A DNA stretch of 64,000 nucleotides from Microtetraspora fusca (GCF_001570365.1 NZ_BBYK01000042.1:1-64000), one strand, 5' to 3'; shown: positions 7,187 to 17,125, counted from the stretch's first letter. Translations and numbers: made by a program. Notes: generated by a model not told the origin, from the letters alone.

Positions 7187-9616
7187 TCAGTTCACGTCCG
7201 CGATGCCGGTGATGCGGTGCAGCGCGAAGCGGTGGACCGCCGCCCTGGTCTCGTCGTACGCGGTCAGGTAGCCGCCCTCCATCCGGGCCGGCTCAAGGAT
7301 GCGGCTGGTGGCGTGCCCCTGCGAGTCGAGATAGCCGATCCACACCCGCGTCCCCTGGCGTATCGCCTCCTGGAGGGCGCTGATCGTCGCGGCCGAGGGC
7401 GAGCGCGGGACCTGCCCGCGAGGCGCGTCCGTCGGCCCGCGCCGGGCGAGGTGCGCGTCGTCTCCGGCCCTGATCGCACGTACGGCGGCGGCCACCATGT
7501 CGGGGTCGGGCGCGATCGCGGCCCCGCCCCGGGCGAGCGGCTGGCCCTCGGTGCGCCGGGCGTCCGCCCGCGCCACCAGCATGTCTCCCTCCAGGGACTC
7601 GGCCACGGGCGCGTAGCCCATCGCCCGCAGCGCGTCCACCAGGGTCGCCCGTGACGTCTTGGACGCGAGCACGGTCGGCGCGAGCCTGCGCAGGCGCAGC
7701 ACCGCCGCGCGCCGGTCGGCCACCACCTCGTCCAGGACCGCCGGGTCGTCGCAGCGGATGTACGCCGAGGCCGTGCCGACCCGGATCCGGCCGTGCCTGC
7801 GCGCCACGTCGGTGATCAGATAGCGCAGCGGCTGCGGGACCGGCGTGGCCGAATGCCGCTCAAGCAGCGAGAGCAACTCGTCGGCCGACTGGCCCGCGTC
7901 GAGCGCCCGGCGGATCGACCCCTCGCCGAACCGGTACACCGTCGCGCCGCCCTTGGACTCGACGTCCGCCGCCAGGGCGAGCCAGCGGGCGAGGTCGCTG
8001 ACGAGCGGCCCGGGGGCCACCGCGGTCAGGTCGGCCTGCAACAGCACCCGGTCCACCGGCTCGGGCAGCAGCGGCGCGAGCAGCTCCGCCGGGCCGCCTT
8101 GCCCGGCCGCGTACGGCGAGCCGTACGGAGGGAAGGCGCGCAGCAGCGCGCGGCCGTGGCCGGACAAAACACCGAGCCCGGTGACGCCGACGTGCTCGGC
8201 CTCGCGCAGCGCGAACTCGGCCAGCCGGTCGCGCTGGGCGACCCGGCGGCGCGGCTGCTCCCAGGCGAGACGGCCGATCACCGACGCCGCCGTGGGCGCG
8301 ATGCCCGGACCGGCCGCGGCGAGCACCGACAGTGTGCGCAGGCGCACCTCGGAGGCGGCCGACCGACGCAGGTCCGGGTGCAGCGCGTTGATCGGCCGGT
8401 CGCGCTCGTCCCGCTCGCCGATGAGGCCGGGGGCGCGGTCCATGCCCGCCCAGGCGGACGCGAGTAGGGCCCATCTGTCCTCGGTCGCCTTGATCCGCCA
8501 CACGTCGTAGGCGGAGGTGGGCAGCCATTCGCCGTCGACCGACCCGGCGGAGGCGACGAGCCCGGCCGCGTGCGCGACCTCCACCACGAGCCCGGCCGTC
8601 CACTCGGGAAGGTCAAGGAGCTGCGCCGTCCGCTTCAGATCCCGTACGGCGAGGCCGCCCGCGCGCAGGACGCCCGGCGGGTCGTGACTCCAGAGCTCGC
8701 ACAGCTCCTCGACGGTGCGGACGAAGGCGAACGCCTGTCCGGCGGCGGTCCGGTCGGCCAGCGCCTGGTCGCGGGCGACGCCGTCGATCTGGGGCGGCCC
8801 GGGGGAGAGGTCCCGGTGGAGGCGCCCCCCGCGCAGGATCAGTGCCACCTCGCGCGGCAGGGCGACGGTCTCCTCGCCGGTCGCCCCCAGGAGGCCGCGG
8901 GCGAGCAGCTCCTCGATCGGCGACCGCGCGGTGGCCGTGCGGACCTCGCGCCTGGCCCCGGCGACCCGGCCGCTCGGCGGGCCCCAGGCCAGCTCGTCCA
9001 GAGCCGCTCTCGCCTGCGGAGACACCTCGGCGACCAGCCGCTCGACGGTGCCGGACTCGGCGAGCAGCGCCGCCAGCCGCCGTACCGGAGGATCGGGCGC
9101 ATCTCCCGGGGCGATGTCGGCGAGCAGGGCGGTGAGGGCCTCGGACGGGTGGTGCCGGAACACGTCGGCGGCGGGCGGCCCGAGCCCCGCCGGCGGATCG
9201 AGGGCTTCGGTGACCCCCGGCGCGGGCAGCAGCGCCTCGTCCGGGCCGAAGATCAGGCACGCCTCACGCAGCCGGTCCACCGCGTCCCGGAGCGCGGCGT
9301 CCAGCGCGTGGCCCCGCCGACGCTCCTCGGCGCGGCTCCCGTGCGGGAGCGCGCGGGCGAGGATCGCGCGCAGGTCCGGGTACGCCACGGGACCGGGCTG
9401 GAGGGTCAGCGTCTCGACCACGGAGAGGGAGAACCGGTCGAGCCGGTCGAGCGCGCGGCCGATCGCCGAGGGCGTGCCGGCGCGTGCCGCCAGCCCCTCG
9501 ATGTGCGGCGGGACCGGCATGATGAGCTCCGGACGGGCCGCCACGAGGGCGCGGAGCTGCTCGTCCGCGCGGCCGCGCAGCCACGCGGTGAAATCACCGC
9601 TCATCCCGTCGCTCAT
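7187..9616 (-). CDS. Helicase-associated (Helicase_C_3-type) protein
   Basis: A large protein of about 809 residues with no Walker motifs. It contains segments seen in actinobacterial helicase C-terminal domain proteins encoded beside XPB (for example the Rv0862c family): an N-terminal LRALVAARPEL region with helical repeats and a C-terminal WYL-like end (VWIGYLDSQGH, LTAYDETRAAVHRFALHRI) that could bind nucleic acid or a ligand. The start is uncertain: ATG codons at 9625, 9616 and 9604 are in frame, and AGAAGG sits directly before 9616. A role in DNA repair with the XPB helicase is inferred from context. Confidence 0.75.
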   Translation of the reverse strand: MSDGMSGDFTAWLRGRADEQLRALVAARPELIMPVPPHIEGLAARAGTPSAIGRALDRLDRFSLSVVETLTLQPGPVAYPDLRAILARALPHGSRAEERRRGHALDAALRDAVDRLREACLIFGPDEALLPAPGVTEALDPPAGLGPPAADVFRHHPSEALTALLADIAPGDAPDPPVRRLAALLAESGTVERLVAEVSPQARAALDELAWGPPSGRVAGARREVRTATARSPIEELLARGLLGATGEETVALPREVALILRGGRLHRDLSPGPPQIDGVARDQALADRTAAGQAFAFVRTVEELCELWSHDPPGVLRAGGLAVRDLKRTAQLLDLPEWTAGLVVEVAHAAGLVASAGSVDGEWLPTSAYDVWRIKATEDRWALLASAWAGMDRAPGLIGERDERDRPINALHPDLRRSAASEVRLRTLSVLAAAGPGIAPTAASVIGRLAWEQPRRRVAQRDRLAEFALREAEHVGVTGLGVLSGHGRALLRAFPPYGSPYAAGQGGPAELLAPLLPEPVDRVLLQADLTAVAPGPLVSDLARWLALAADVESKGGATVYRFGEGSIRRALDAGQSADELLSLLERHSATPVPQPLRYLITDVARRHGRIRVGTASAYIRCDDPAVLDEVVADRRAAVLRLRRLAPTVLASKTSRATLVDALRAMGYAPVAESLEGDMLVARADARRTEGQPLARGGAAIAPDPDMVAAAVRAIRAGDDAHLARRGPTDAPRGQVPRSPSAATISALQEAIRQGTRVWIGYLDSQGHATSRILEPARMEGGYLTAYDETRAAVHRFALHRITGIADVN

Positions 9617-9948
9617 CCTTCTCATCGTAGGAGTACGGATACGAGGGTTTCTCCCGTGAAGGCGGCCGGGATCGCGGTTTCCCGGCGGCCGCCACACCGG
9701 TGCCGCGCTCGTCCCGCCGCGCCCCCGGGCACCGCCGCGTGGCGGGCTGCCGGATTCAGGGTCGCCGTGTCCCCGGCGGGCTCGCCGTACCGAGGTCCGG
9801 ACCGCGCCGCGTCCGTCGCGCCCAGGAGGGTCATGGTGGCCGTCGTCCACGTCGCCGACCGGCGTGTCCGCGCCCGGCCCCGCCGTACGGCGTCGGCCAG
9901 GCTATATGCCGATGCGGCGCGGTGTCGGGCTTTGGCATCCTTTGTCAG
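9617..9948. other. 332-bp intergenic region
   Basis: This divergent region lies between the helicase-associated gene and the HAD gene. It has a weak TATA-like CTATAT near 9902 and a short plus-strand frame, 9833-9952 (39 codons), with a strong AGGAGG three nt before its ATG and a stop that overlaps the GTG of the HAD gene. That frame could be a small leader peptide, but its Arg/Ala-rich sequence is not recognisable. Confidence 0.45.
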
Positions 9949-10563
9949 GTGAACTCGGTGGGATTCGACCTTGACCTGACTCTGGCGGACACGCGCGCGG
10001 CCATCGGGGCCGTGTATGAGGCGATGCTGCCCAAGTTGGCCTATCCCATCGACGTGGACGTGGTGATCTCACGGCTCGGGCCGCCGCTGGAGGTGGAGCT
10101 GGCCCACTGGATGCCGGAGGAGGAGGTGCCCGCCGCGGCGGATCTGTTCCGGGAGCTGTATCCGCAGATCGCGCTGCCCGCCACGGAGCACATGCCCGGG
10201 GCGCGCGAGGCGCTCGCGGCGGTCCGCCGGGCGGGCGGCCGCATCATCGTGGTCACCGGCAAGAACGCGCGCGACGCCCGGCGCACCGTGGACATGCTGG
10301 GCCTCGATGTGGACGAGGTGGTCGGATCCCTTTTCGGCGCGGACAAGGGACGGGCTCTCGCGACTTTCGGTGCCGGAGCATATGTTGGAGATCACGTAGC
10401 CGACATCGAAGCGGCGCGTGCCGGTGGCGCCACGAGTGTCGCGGTGGCAACCGGGGCGTTCACGGCGGATCAACTAGTCGATCATGGAGCTGACGTGGTG
10501 CTGGAGGACCTCACCCACTTCGCCGGGTGGTTCGACTCCTGGACCGCCGTTTCCGCGTTGTAA
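9949..10563 (+). CDS. HAD-superfamily hydrolase
   Basis: A 204-residue phosphatase-like protein. Motif I DLDLT lies at residues 6-10, motif II Thr in VVTGKNARDARR, and motif IV GDHVADIEAARAGG, with a helical cap between I and II as in phosphoglycolate phosphatase-like enzymes. Substrate unknown. Start GTG at 9949 puts motif I at the usual place near the N-terminus; no clear ribosome-binding site is seen, but the upstream short frame ends at this codon (GTGA overlap), allowing coupled translation. It is followed after 89 bp by the cold-shock gene in the same direction. Confidence 0.8.
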   Translation: MNSVGFDLDLTLADTRAAIGAVYEAMLPKLAYPIDVDVVISRLGPPLEVELAHWMPEEEVPAAADLFRELYPQIALPATEHMPGAREALAAVRRAGGRIIVVTGKNARDARRTVDMLGLDVDEVVGSLFGADKGRALATFGAGAYVGDHVADIEAARAGGATSVAVATGAFTADQLVDHGADVVLEDLTHFAGWFDSWTAVSAL

Positions 10564-10652
10564 AACACAGCCGTCAAGGCGGTCCACAGGCGCCCTTCGC
10601 GGGCATAACCTACATCCATTCCTTTCACGACAGTCTGAACGAGGTCACCCCT

Positions 10653-11051
10653 GTGCCGAGTGGCAAGGTCAAGTGGTACGACGCCGACAAGGGATTCGGC
10701 TTCCTCACCCGCGACGACGGCGGTGAGGTTTTCGTGCATTCATCGGCGCTGCCCAAGGGCGTGGACGTCCTCAAGCCCGGGCAGAAGGTCGAGTTCGGAG
10801 TGGCCGAGGGCCGTCGCGGCCAGCAGGCCCTGTCGGTCCGGGTTCTCGAACAGCCGCCGACTCTCGCCAAGACCGCGCGGGCCAAGGGCAAGCGCAAGAA
10901 GCCGGACGAGATGGTCGTCATCGTCGAGGACCTGATCAAGTTGCTCGACGACATCTCGACGTCCTATCAGAAGGGGAAGCACCCCGACGCCGCGCACGCG
11001 AAGAAGGTCGCGAGCGTGCTGCGCGCCGTCGCGGACGACATCGAGGGTTGA
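10653..11051 (+). CDS. Cold-shock-domain protein with C-terminal extension
   Basis: A 132-residue protein. Residues 1-65 form a cold-shock domain (GKVKWYDADKGFGFL, then VFVHSSAL), an OB fold binding single-stranded RNA or DNA. A Lys-rich linker and a C-terminal helical tail follow, so it is about twice the size of CspA. Size and neighbours suggest the mycobacterial Rv0871 (CspB) type. GTG start with GAGGT about 8 nt upstream. Confidence 0.9.
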   Translation: MPSGKVKWYDADKGFGFLTRDDGGEVFVHSSALPKGVDVLKPGQKVEFGVAEGRRGQQALSVRVLEQPPTLAKTARAKGKRKKPDEMVVIVEDLIKLLDDISTSYQKGKHPDAAHAKKVASVLRAVADDIEG

Positions 11052-11093
11052 CCTTCCGCAGGCCCGGCCGGGACGGCCGCCCGCAGTACGGAC

Positions 11094-12839
11094 TCAGTAC
11101 GGATTCGTCAGGGGCTTGGTGTCGTCCCGCCGGGGCCGCAGCGGCTCGCGCGGGACGACAGGGGTGATGTCGGAGTCCTCGTGCGGCGTCCACACCGGAT
11201 CCTGCGGCGTCTCGTCGTCCTGCGGGATCGTCGCGCCGTCGCCCTGGCCGCCGGCCGTCGCGGCCTCGCCGTCCGGCTCCGCCGGTGGCGTCCCGGCGGG
11301 CTCGGGGACCCGTCGCGCGGCGGTGGCGAGCCGGCGGCGCCGCCGTATCAGCAGCCAGACGAACGTGGCGGCGAGCGCGGCGGAGACCACGGCGAGCCCG
11401 GCCGGGCCGTGCGCGGACAGCGACATGACCAGGCCGGCCAGGCCGCCGAACACCCAGGCGATCTGGAGCAGCGCCTCGGTGATGCCGAACGTGGAGGATC
11501 GCACCTCCTCGGCGATCTCCCGCTGCACGATCGCGTCCAGCGCGAGCTTGCCGAGGCCCTGGGCGAAGGCCGCCACCAGCGCCACGAGCACCGCCGTCCA
11601 CAGGGTGAAGAAGACCGCTGTGACGACAGTGGCGACGGTGGCCAGCACGAGCGTGCCGAGCACGATGACCTGGGGAGAGCGCGACCGCGTCCACGAGGCG
11701 ACCGCCGCCCCGAGGAAGCCGCCTCCGCCGGCGGCGACCGCGAGCAGGCCGAGGGTGACGTGCGGCGCCAGGCCGGGGATGTTGCCGTCCTGCACGAGGA
11801 AGAGCAGGAAGAAGACGAGGAATCCGGCCTGCACGCGGATCGCGGTGTTCGCCCACATGGACTCGCCCACCACCGGCCCGAACTGGAGCAGCTCGCGCCG
11901 GAGCAGCCGTGGCCGGGCCTTCCGCTGAGGGCCGCCTTGACCGTGCTCGCTCGGCCCCCGGTCCGCGCCCGCGGGGCCGTCCGGCGCGTCGTACGGGTCG
12001 TCGGGGGAGTCAGGGGCGCTGGGGTCGTCGGGAGCGTCGGGGTCGTCGTGGGCGTCGGGGGCGAGGTCGGCGTCGAGATCCGGGGAGTCGACGTGCCGCG
12101 GCAGCCGTACGGCGGCGACGCCGGCGACGAGGAAGAGCGCCGTGGTGGCGCGCAGGACCCACTCGGCCCCCAGTAAGGCGGTCAGCCCGGTGGAGACCCC
12201 GGCCGCCGCACCGGCGGCGACCAGCGCGAACAGCGCCACCCGGGCGTTGGCCGCGACCAGGGTGATGTCGGCGGGCAGCACGCTCGGCATGATCGCCGCC
12301 CGGGACACGTTGTACGCCTTCGACAGGACCAGCACGGCGAGGGCCGCGGGAAAGAGCGTGAGCGCGTCGGACGGCCGGATCGCCGCCGCCATGCCCCAGC
12401 ACAGAAGTCCCCGCGCGAAGAGCGTCCCCGCCATGACGTAGCGGCGGCCGGAGCGGAACCGGTCGAGCACCGGCCCCACGAAGGGCGCGACCACCGCGAA
12501 CGGGATCATCGTGACCAGCAGGTAGAGCGCGACCTGGCCGCGAGCTTGGCCGACCGGCAGCTTGAAGAACAGCGCCCCCGCCAGTGCCACGGTGACGAGC
12601 GCGTCGCCCGCCGAGTGCGTGGAGGTCAGCTCGATCAGGCGGCCGAGCCCCGTACGGCCGGCCCCCTGGGCGTGGGTGAGCCTCCGTGTCGCCTGCCCGA
12701 GCCTCCGTGTCGCCCGTCCCAGGCTCCGGGATCCCTGCCCGATTTTCCGACCCGCGTGCGCGACCGACCGGCCCGCCCGCCGGGAGGCGTCGGCGGTGGC
12801 ACGCGTCGCGCGATGCAGTCGGTTCCCGGCATTCCCCAC
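11094..12839 (-). CDS. MFS-type transporter-like membrane protein
   Basis: About 581 residues, starting at GTG 12839 where AGGGAG lies 9 nt upstream. Residues 1-70 are basic and repetitive (RRLGQATRRL-like). Two six-helix halves follow, split by an acidic Asp/Pro linker (about residues 240-285), and a Pro/Asp-rich cytoplasmic tail ends the protein. The family matches what I recall of Rv0876c; the substrate is unknown. Divergent from the DUF3027 gene at 12929 across 89 bp. The Asp-rich linker is unusual and could bind cations or simply be disordered. Confidence 0.8.
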   Translation of the reverse strand: MGNAGNRLHRATRATADASRRAGRSVAHAGRKIGQGSRSLGRATRRLGQATRRLTHAQGAGRTGLGRLIELTSTHSAGDALVTVALAGALFFKLPVGQARGQVALYLLVTMIPFAVVAPFVGPVLDRFRSGRRYVMAGTLFARGLLCWGMAAAIRPSDALTLFPAALAVLVLSKAYNVSRAAIMPSVLPADITLVAANARVALFALVAAGAAAGVSTGLTALLGAEWVLRATTALFLVAGVAAVRLPRHVDSPDLDADLAPDAHDDPDAPDDPSAPDSPDDPYDAPDGPAGADRGPSEHGQGGPQRKARPRLLRRELLQFGPVVGESMWANTAIRVQAGFLVFFLLFLVQDGNIPGLAPHVTLGLLAVAAGGGGFLGAAVASWTRSRSPQVIVLGTLVLATVATVVTAVFFTLWTAVLVALVAAFAQGLGKLALDAIVQREIAEEVRSSTFGITEALLQIAWVFGGLAGLVMSLSAHGPAGLAVVSAALAATFVWLLIRRRRRLATAARRVPEPAGTPPAEPDGEAATAGGQGDGATIPQDDETPQDPVWTPHEDSDITPVVPREPLRPRRDDTKPLTNPY

Positions 12840-12928
12840 GAAGAACGACTCCCTTCCCAGCCTGGGGAATTCCAGTCTTACCCACTGATCAGGGTGTCGT
12901 CCGCTCGCGGCGTGGGTGAAAATGGAGT

Positions 12929-13789
12929 GTGAGTCGCACCCGAACCCGAAGCACCGCAGCGGACCAGGCATGTGTTGCGGCCGTCGAACTGGCCCGCGGG
13001 GCCGCCGAGGAAATCGCCCGTCCCCAGGAGGTGGGCGAGCATCTCGGCTTCGACAGTGAGGGCGACCGCGTTGTCACGCACTTCTTCGAGTGTCTTGATC
13101 GAGCGTACAAGGGATGGCGCTGGGCCGTGACGGTCGCGCGTGCGTCGCGGGCGCGTGTCGTGACGGTGTGCGAGACCGTGCTGCTGCCCGGAAAGGGCGC
13201 GCTGCTCGCCCCGAACTGGGTCCCGTGGAGCCGGCGGCTGCGCCCCGGCGACCTCGGCGTGGGCGATCTGCTGCCGACCGAGGCCGACGACGACCGGCTG
13301 GCCCCTGGATTCACCGCCACCGACGACGACTCCGACCGCCAGATGATCTTCGAGTACGGCCTGGGCCGGGCCAGGGTGCTCTCGGCCTTCGGCCGTGATC
13401 TCGCGGTGCGCCGCTGGCACACCGGCGACTCGGGCCCGCACAGCCCCATCGCGCACGCGGCGCCGGCCCAGTGCTCCACCTGTGGGTTCTACTGGCCGCT
13501 CGCGGGCGCGTTGCGCCTCGGGTTCGGCGTCTGCGCGAACGAGTACGCCCCGGACGACGGGCGCGTGGTCGCCGCCGACCACGGCTGCGGAGCCCACTCC
13601 GAGGCCACCACGGTGCCTTCGATGATCGTCGACCAGCCGCCGCCGATCCTCGACGACCTCGGATACGACCTGCTGCCCGCCGAGGCGGAGGAAGAGGAAC
13701 TCGCCCAGGGCGAGCGGCTGGGCGGCGGCCCCGCCGAATCTGAGGGCTCCGTGGACGAGACCGAGTCCGAGCCTCTCGGCCACTCCTGA
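12929..13789 (+). CDS. DUF3027 family protein
   Basis: A 286-residue soluble protein conserved across actinobacteria. The segment GWRWAVTVARASRARVVTVCETVLLPG and the CSTCGFYWPLAG stretch with nearby Cys/His are recognisable, suggesting metal binding around residues 180-230; the C-terminus is acidic. It resembles Rv0877 in sequence features and position next to the MFS gene. Function unknown. GTG start with GGAG only 2 nt away, so a leaderless or weakly initiated transcript is possible. Confidence 0.85.
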   Translation: MSRTRTRSTAADQACVAAVELARGAAEEIARPQEVGEHLGFDSEGDRVVTHFFECLDRAYKGWRWAVTVARASRARVVTVCETVLLPGKGALLAPNWVPWSRRLRPGDLGVGDLLPTEADDDRLAPGFTATDDDSDRQMIFEYGLGRARVLSAFGRDLAVRRWHTGDSGPHSPIAHAAPAQCSTCGFYWPLAGALRLGFGVCANEYAPDDGRVVAADHGCGAHSEATTVPSMIVDQPPPILDDLGYDLLPAEAEEEELAQGERLGGGPAESEGSVDETESEPLGHS

Positions 13790-13983
13790 TCCGGGCCGCT
13801 CGGGCCTGCTCCGCCGCCCGCCTCGCGCCGTTCGGGGCCGGGCCCGACGTGCTGCCGGGCGCGGTTCGCCGCTGGTCGCCCACGCGTTTTCCGCCTGATC
13901 GCGACGGTACGTGGAAGTGGGCGCCGGTTGGCTAAGGTACGTCCGGACGTGGCGGCGAGATCTGGGACCTGGGGGCTCACGAG

Positions 13984-16900
13984 ATGGACGACTCCTTCGG
14001 CACGGCGCGGATGCGCGACACCGTTCTCGCGGCGTGGACGGCCTCTCCCGCCCGGTTCCGCGAGGACGCCAACGCGGAGGAGGACTTCGCGCTCGGCGGT
14101 TACCGCGACCGGCTGGTCGTCGAGCTGGCGCAGAACGCGGCGGACGCCGCGCTGCGCGCCGGAGCGCCCGGCCACCTGCGGCTGACCCTGCGCGACGGCG
14201 TCCTCCTCGCCGCCAACACCGGAGCCCCGCTGGACGCCGAGGGCGTGGAGGGGCTGTCCACTCTGCGGGTGTCCGGCAAGAAGGACGAGACCGGCGCCGT
14301 GGGACGGTTCGGCGTCGGGTTCGCCGCCGTCGTGTCGGTCTGCGACGCGCCGTCGATCATCTCGCGCGGGACCGGCGGCGTCCGCTGGTCCCGTGAGGAG
14401 ACGGCCGCCCTGGTCGCCGCGCGGCCCGAGCTCGTCGCCGAGCTGGCCGGGCGCGAGGGCCATGTCCCCCTGCTCCGGCTGCCCTTCCCCGCCGAGCCGG
14501 CCGACGTGCCGGACGGTTTCGACACGCTGGTACGGCTCCCGCTCCGGGACGAGGCGGCAGAGCGGGCCGTACGGCGCATGCTGCGCGAGGCGGGCCCGGC
14601 GCTGCCGCTGGCCATGCCGGCGCTCGCCGTGATCGAGGTCGAGCTGGACGGCGAGACCCGGGTGATCTCCGCCGACGGGTGGCACTCCGTCACCGCCTCC
14701 GGCTCCTTCGAGGCCGAGCAGGTGGCCGAGCTGTTCGCCGACCGGCCGACCGAGGAGCGGGCCCGGCCGTACTGGCAGGTCCGCTGGGCGGTGCCGGTGG
14801 CGGCGTCCGGCGAGCCGCGCCCGCTGCCGGAGGACGTGCCGCCCGTCGTCCACGCGCCGACGCCGAGCGACGAGCCGCTCGACCTGCCCGCGCTGCTGAT
14901 CGCCACGCTGCCGATGGCCACCGACCGGCGGCACGCCGCCCCCGGCCCCCTCGCGGACTTCCTGGTCGAGCGGGCGGCCGACGCGTACGTCGAGTTGATG
15001 GCGTCGCTGCCGCGCACGCCGCGGCTGCTCGACCTGGTGCCGGGGCTCATCGGCAAGGGCGAGCTGGACGCGCGGATCCGCCGCGCCATCCTGCGGCGCC
15101 TGCCGGACGTGCCTCTGCTGCCGGCCGTCTCCGCGCCGGAGGAGGAGCCGCGGGACGGCGGGACGGACGCGGCCGCCCCCGTGCCCCGGACGGAGCTGCC
15201 GGACGGTCGCCCCGGGTGGCTGGTGGCCGGACGCGAGGCCAGGGTCGTGGCCGGTCCGCCGGAGTTCCTGGACGCGATCGCCGAGATGGTCCCCGGGCTG
15301 CTGCCCGCCGGCTGGCCGGCCCGCCACCCCGCCGTGGCGGCCCTCGGCGTACGACGGGTGGAGCTGGCCGACGTGATCGACATGCTCTCCGGCGACGCCG
15401 TGAAGGACCGGGAACCCGCGTGGTGGCGGTCGCTGTACGAGGTGCTGCCCGCGGACGACCCGGAGGCGATCGGCGCGGTTCCCGTGCCGCTCGCGGACGG
15501 CCGGCTGGTACGCGGGCCGCGCGGCACGCTGCTCCTGACCGACGGCTCGGCCGCCGGGGCGGGCCCGCTCGACCCGGCCGTCCTGGCGCCGCTCGGCCTG
15601 CGCGTCGTGCATCCGGACGCGGCGCACCCGCTCCTGCTGCGGCTGGGGGCGGCCGAGGCGACGCCGCGTACCGTCCTGGAGGATCCGCTCACGCACGCGG
15701 CGGTGACCGAGTCGCTGGACAGCGCCGATCCCGAGCCGGTGGCGCAGGCCGTGCTGGCGCTGGTCGACGCGGCCGGGCTGACGGCGGGGGAGGCCCCGTG
15801 GCTGGCGGACCTGGCGCTGCGTGGCGCCGACGGCGAGCTGTACCCCGCGGGCGACCTGCTGCTGGCCGACGGCGCGCTGGCCACGCTGATCGACCAGGAC
15901 GTGCCGTTCGGCGTCGCCGCGCCCGACCTGGTCGAGCGGTACGGCTCGCGCGTCCTGGCGGCGACCGGCGTCCTGGACGGGTTCGCCGTGGTCAACGATG
16001 CCGACGTGCTGCTCGACCCCGAGGAGTGCGACCACGATCTCGACCGCGAGGACGAGTGGCTGGAGGCGGTCCTCGACCTGCTGCCCGAGCTCGACGTGCC
16101 GCCCGTGGCCCGCGAGTTCACCGCCGTCCGCGACCTCGAGTACGTCGCGGACTGGCCGGCGGCGCTCGCCCTCCTGTCCCGGCCGCCGCTGCGCGCCGCG
16201 CTGCAGCCGCTGCGCGTGCTGGTGTCGGGTGAGGTCGTCGAGGTGCCGTCGTACACCGCGTGGTGGCTGAGCGCCCACCCCGTGCTGGACGGCCGGCGGC
16301 CCACGTCCCTGCGGCTGCCCGGCGGTGACCCGCTGCTGTTCGGCCTGTACGGCGACGCGCCCGCCGGGGTGGACGAGGTTGCGCTGACCATGATCGGCGT
16401 CCGCTCGTCCCTGGCGGACCTGCTGGCGTCGCACGGCGGCCCGGACGAGCTGCTCGAGCTGATGGCCGACCCGTCGATCGAGGTGGACCGCGCGCAGCTC
16501 CGTGCCCTGTGGATCGCCCTCGCGGCCGTCGATCCGTCCCGGGTGCGCCCGCCGTCGTCGGTGCGTGCCGTACTGGAGGGGGAGATCGTGGTCGCGGACG
16601 CCGAGGACGGCCGCGTCATCGACGGCACGGGCGACGGCGGGGCCGAGAGTGCCGGGGAGCCGGTGGTGGTCGAGGCGCCCGACCTGCTCGCCCTGGTGGC
16701 GGAGCGGCCGCTGGTGCTCGCGCCGTTCGACCTGGCCGAGGCGCTGTCGGAGCTGCTCGACCTGCCGCTGGCGGGCGAACTGGTGAGCGGCGCGGTCACG
16801 TCGTCCGGCGAGGAGCGCCCGGTGCCCGCGGAGGTGCGCTCGCTGCTGCCGACGGCCCCGTCGACGTACGTCGAGCACGGCGAGCTGCTGGTGGACGGCA

Positions 16901-17076
16901 GGCCGGTGCCGTGGCGCTTCTACGAGGGGAAGGTCCACGCGTCCGGCGTCGAGGGGCTGGCCCGCGGGCTGGCGTGGGCGTCCGGGCAGTGGGGCGACCG
17001 GCTCGCGGTCGCCGCGCTCCTGCGCGACCCGGGGCGGGTCCCGCTGCTGCTCGCCGAGGCGGACCTGGACTCCTGA
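13984..17076 (+). CDS. Sacsin/Hsp90-like GHKL ATPase, giant protein
   Basis: A 1030-residue protein. The N-terminus is a GHKL ATP-binding fold: E47-LAQNAADA (N-box) and GRFGVGF at 107-113 (lid/G2 box), as in Hsp90 and sacsin. The remaining 850 residues are rich in Ala, Leu, Asp and Val with no domain I can name. Actinobacteria carry a conserved family annotated as sacsin N-terminal ATP-binding-like; a chaperone or DNA-linked role is guesswork. The ATG is preceded by GGGGG at about 8 nt. No obvious partner is co-transcribed. A weak hairpin (GTGGGG/CCCCAC, 17091-17114) separates it from the converging DUF2530 gene. Confidence 0.8.
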   Translation: MDDSFGTARMRDTVLAAWTASPARFREDANAEEDFALGGYRDRLVVELAQNAADAALRAGAPGHLRLTLRDGVLLAANTGAPLDAEGVEGLSTLRVSGKKDETGAVGRFGVGFAAVVSVCDAPSIISRGTGGVRWSREETAALVAARPELVAELAGREGHVPLLRLPFPAEPADVPDGFDTLVRLPLRDEAAERAVRRMLREAGPALPLAMPALAVIEVELDGETRVISADGWHSVTASGSFEAEQVAELFADRPTEERARPYWQVRWAVPVAASGEPRPLPEDVPPVVHAPTPSDEPLDLPALLIATLPMATDRRHAAPGPLADFLVERAADAYVELMASLPRTPRLLDLVPGLIGKGELDARIRRAILRRLPDVPLLPAVSAPEEEPRDGGTDAAAPVPRTELPDGRPGWLVAGREARVVAGPPEFLDAIAEMVPGLLPAGWPARHPAVAALGVRRVELADVIDMLSGDAVKDREPAWWRSLYEVLPADDPEAIGAVPVPLADGRLVRGPRGTLLLTDGSAAGAGPLDPAVLAPLGLRVVHPDAAHPLLLRLGAAEATPRTVLEDPLTHAAVTESLDSADPEPVAQAVLALVDAAGLTAGEAPWLADLALRGADGELYPAGDLLLADGALATLIDQDVPFGVAAPDLVERYGSRVLAATGVLDGFAVVNDADVLLDPEECDHDLDREDEWLEAVLDLLPELDVPPVAREFTAVRDLEYVADWPAALALLSRPPLRAALQPLRVLVSGEVVEVPSYTAWWLSAHPVLDGRRPTSLRLPGGDPLLFGLYGDAPAGVDEVALTMIGVRSSLADLLASHGGPDELLELMADPSIEVDRAQLRALWIALAAVDPSRVRPPSSVRAVLEGEIVVADAEDGRVIDGTGDGGAESAGEPVVVEAPDLLALVAERPLVLAPFDLAEALSELLDLPLAGELVSGAVTSSGEERPVPAEVRSLLPTAPSTYVEHGELLVDGRPVPWRFYEGKVHASGVEGLARGLAWASGQWGDRLAVAALLRDPGRVPLLLAEADLDS

Positions 17077-17125
17077 GGACCTGGATTCCTGTGGGGATGA
17101 TCTTGGAGCCCCACATCCGGACTTG

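Noticed and set aside
13489-16938. Very long minus-strand open frame (over 1100 codons)
   Set aside because: It is antisense to the sacsin-like gene, Arg/Gly/His-rich with no domain, and arises from the high GC content of the plus-strand gene.
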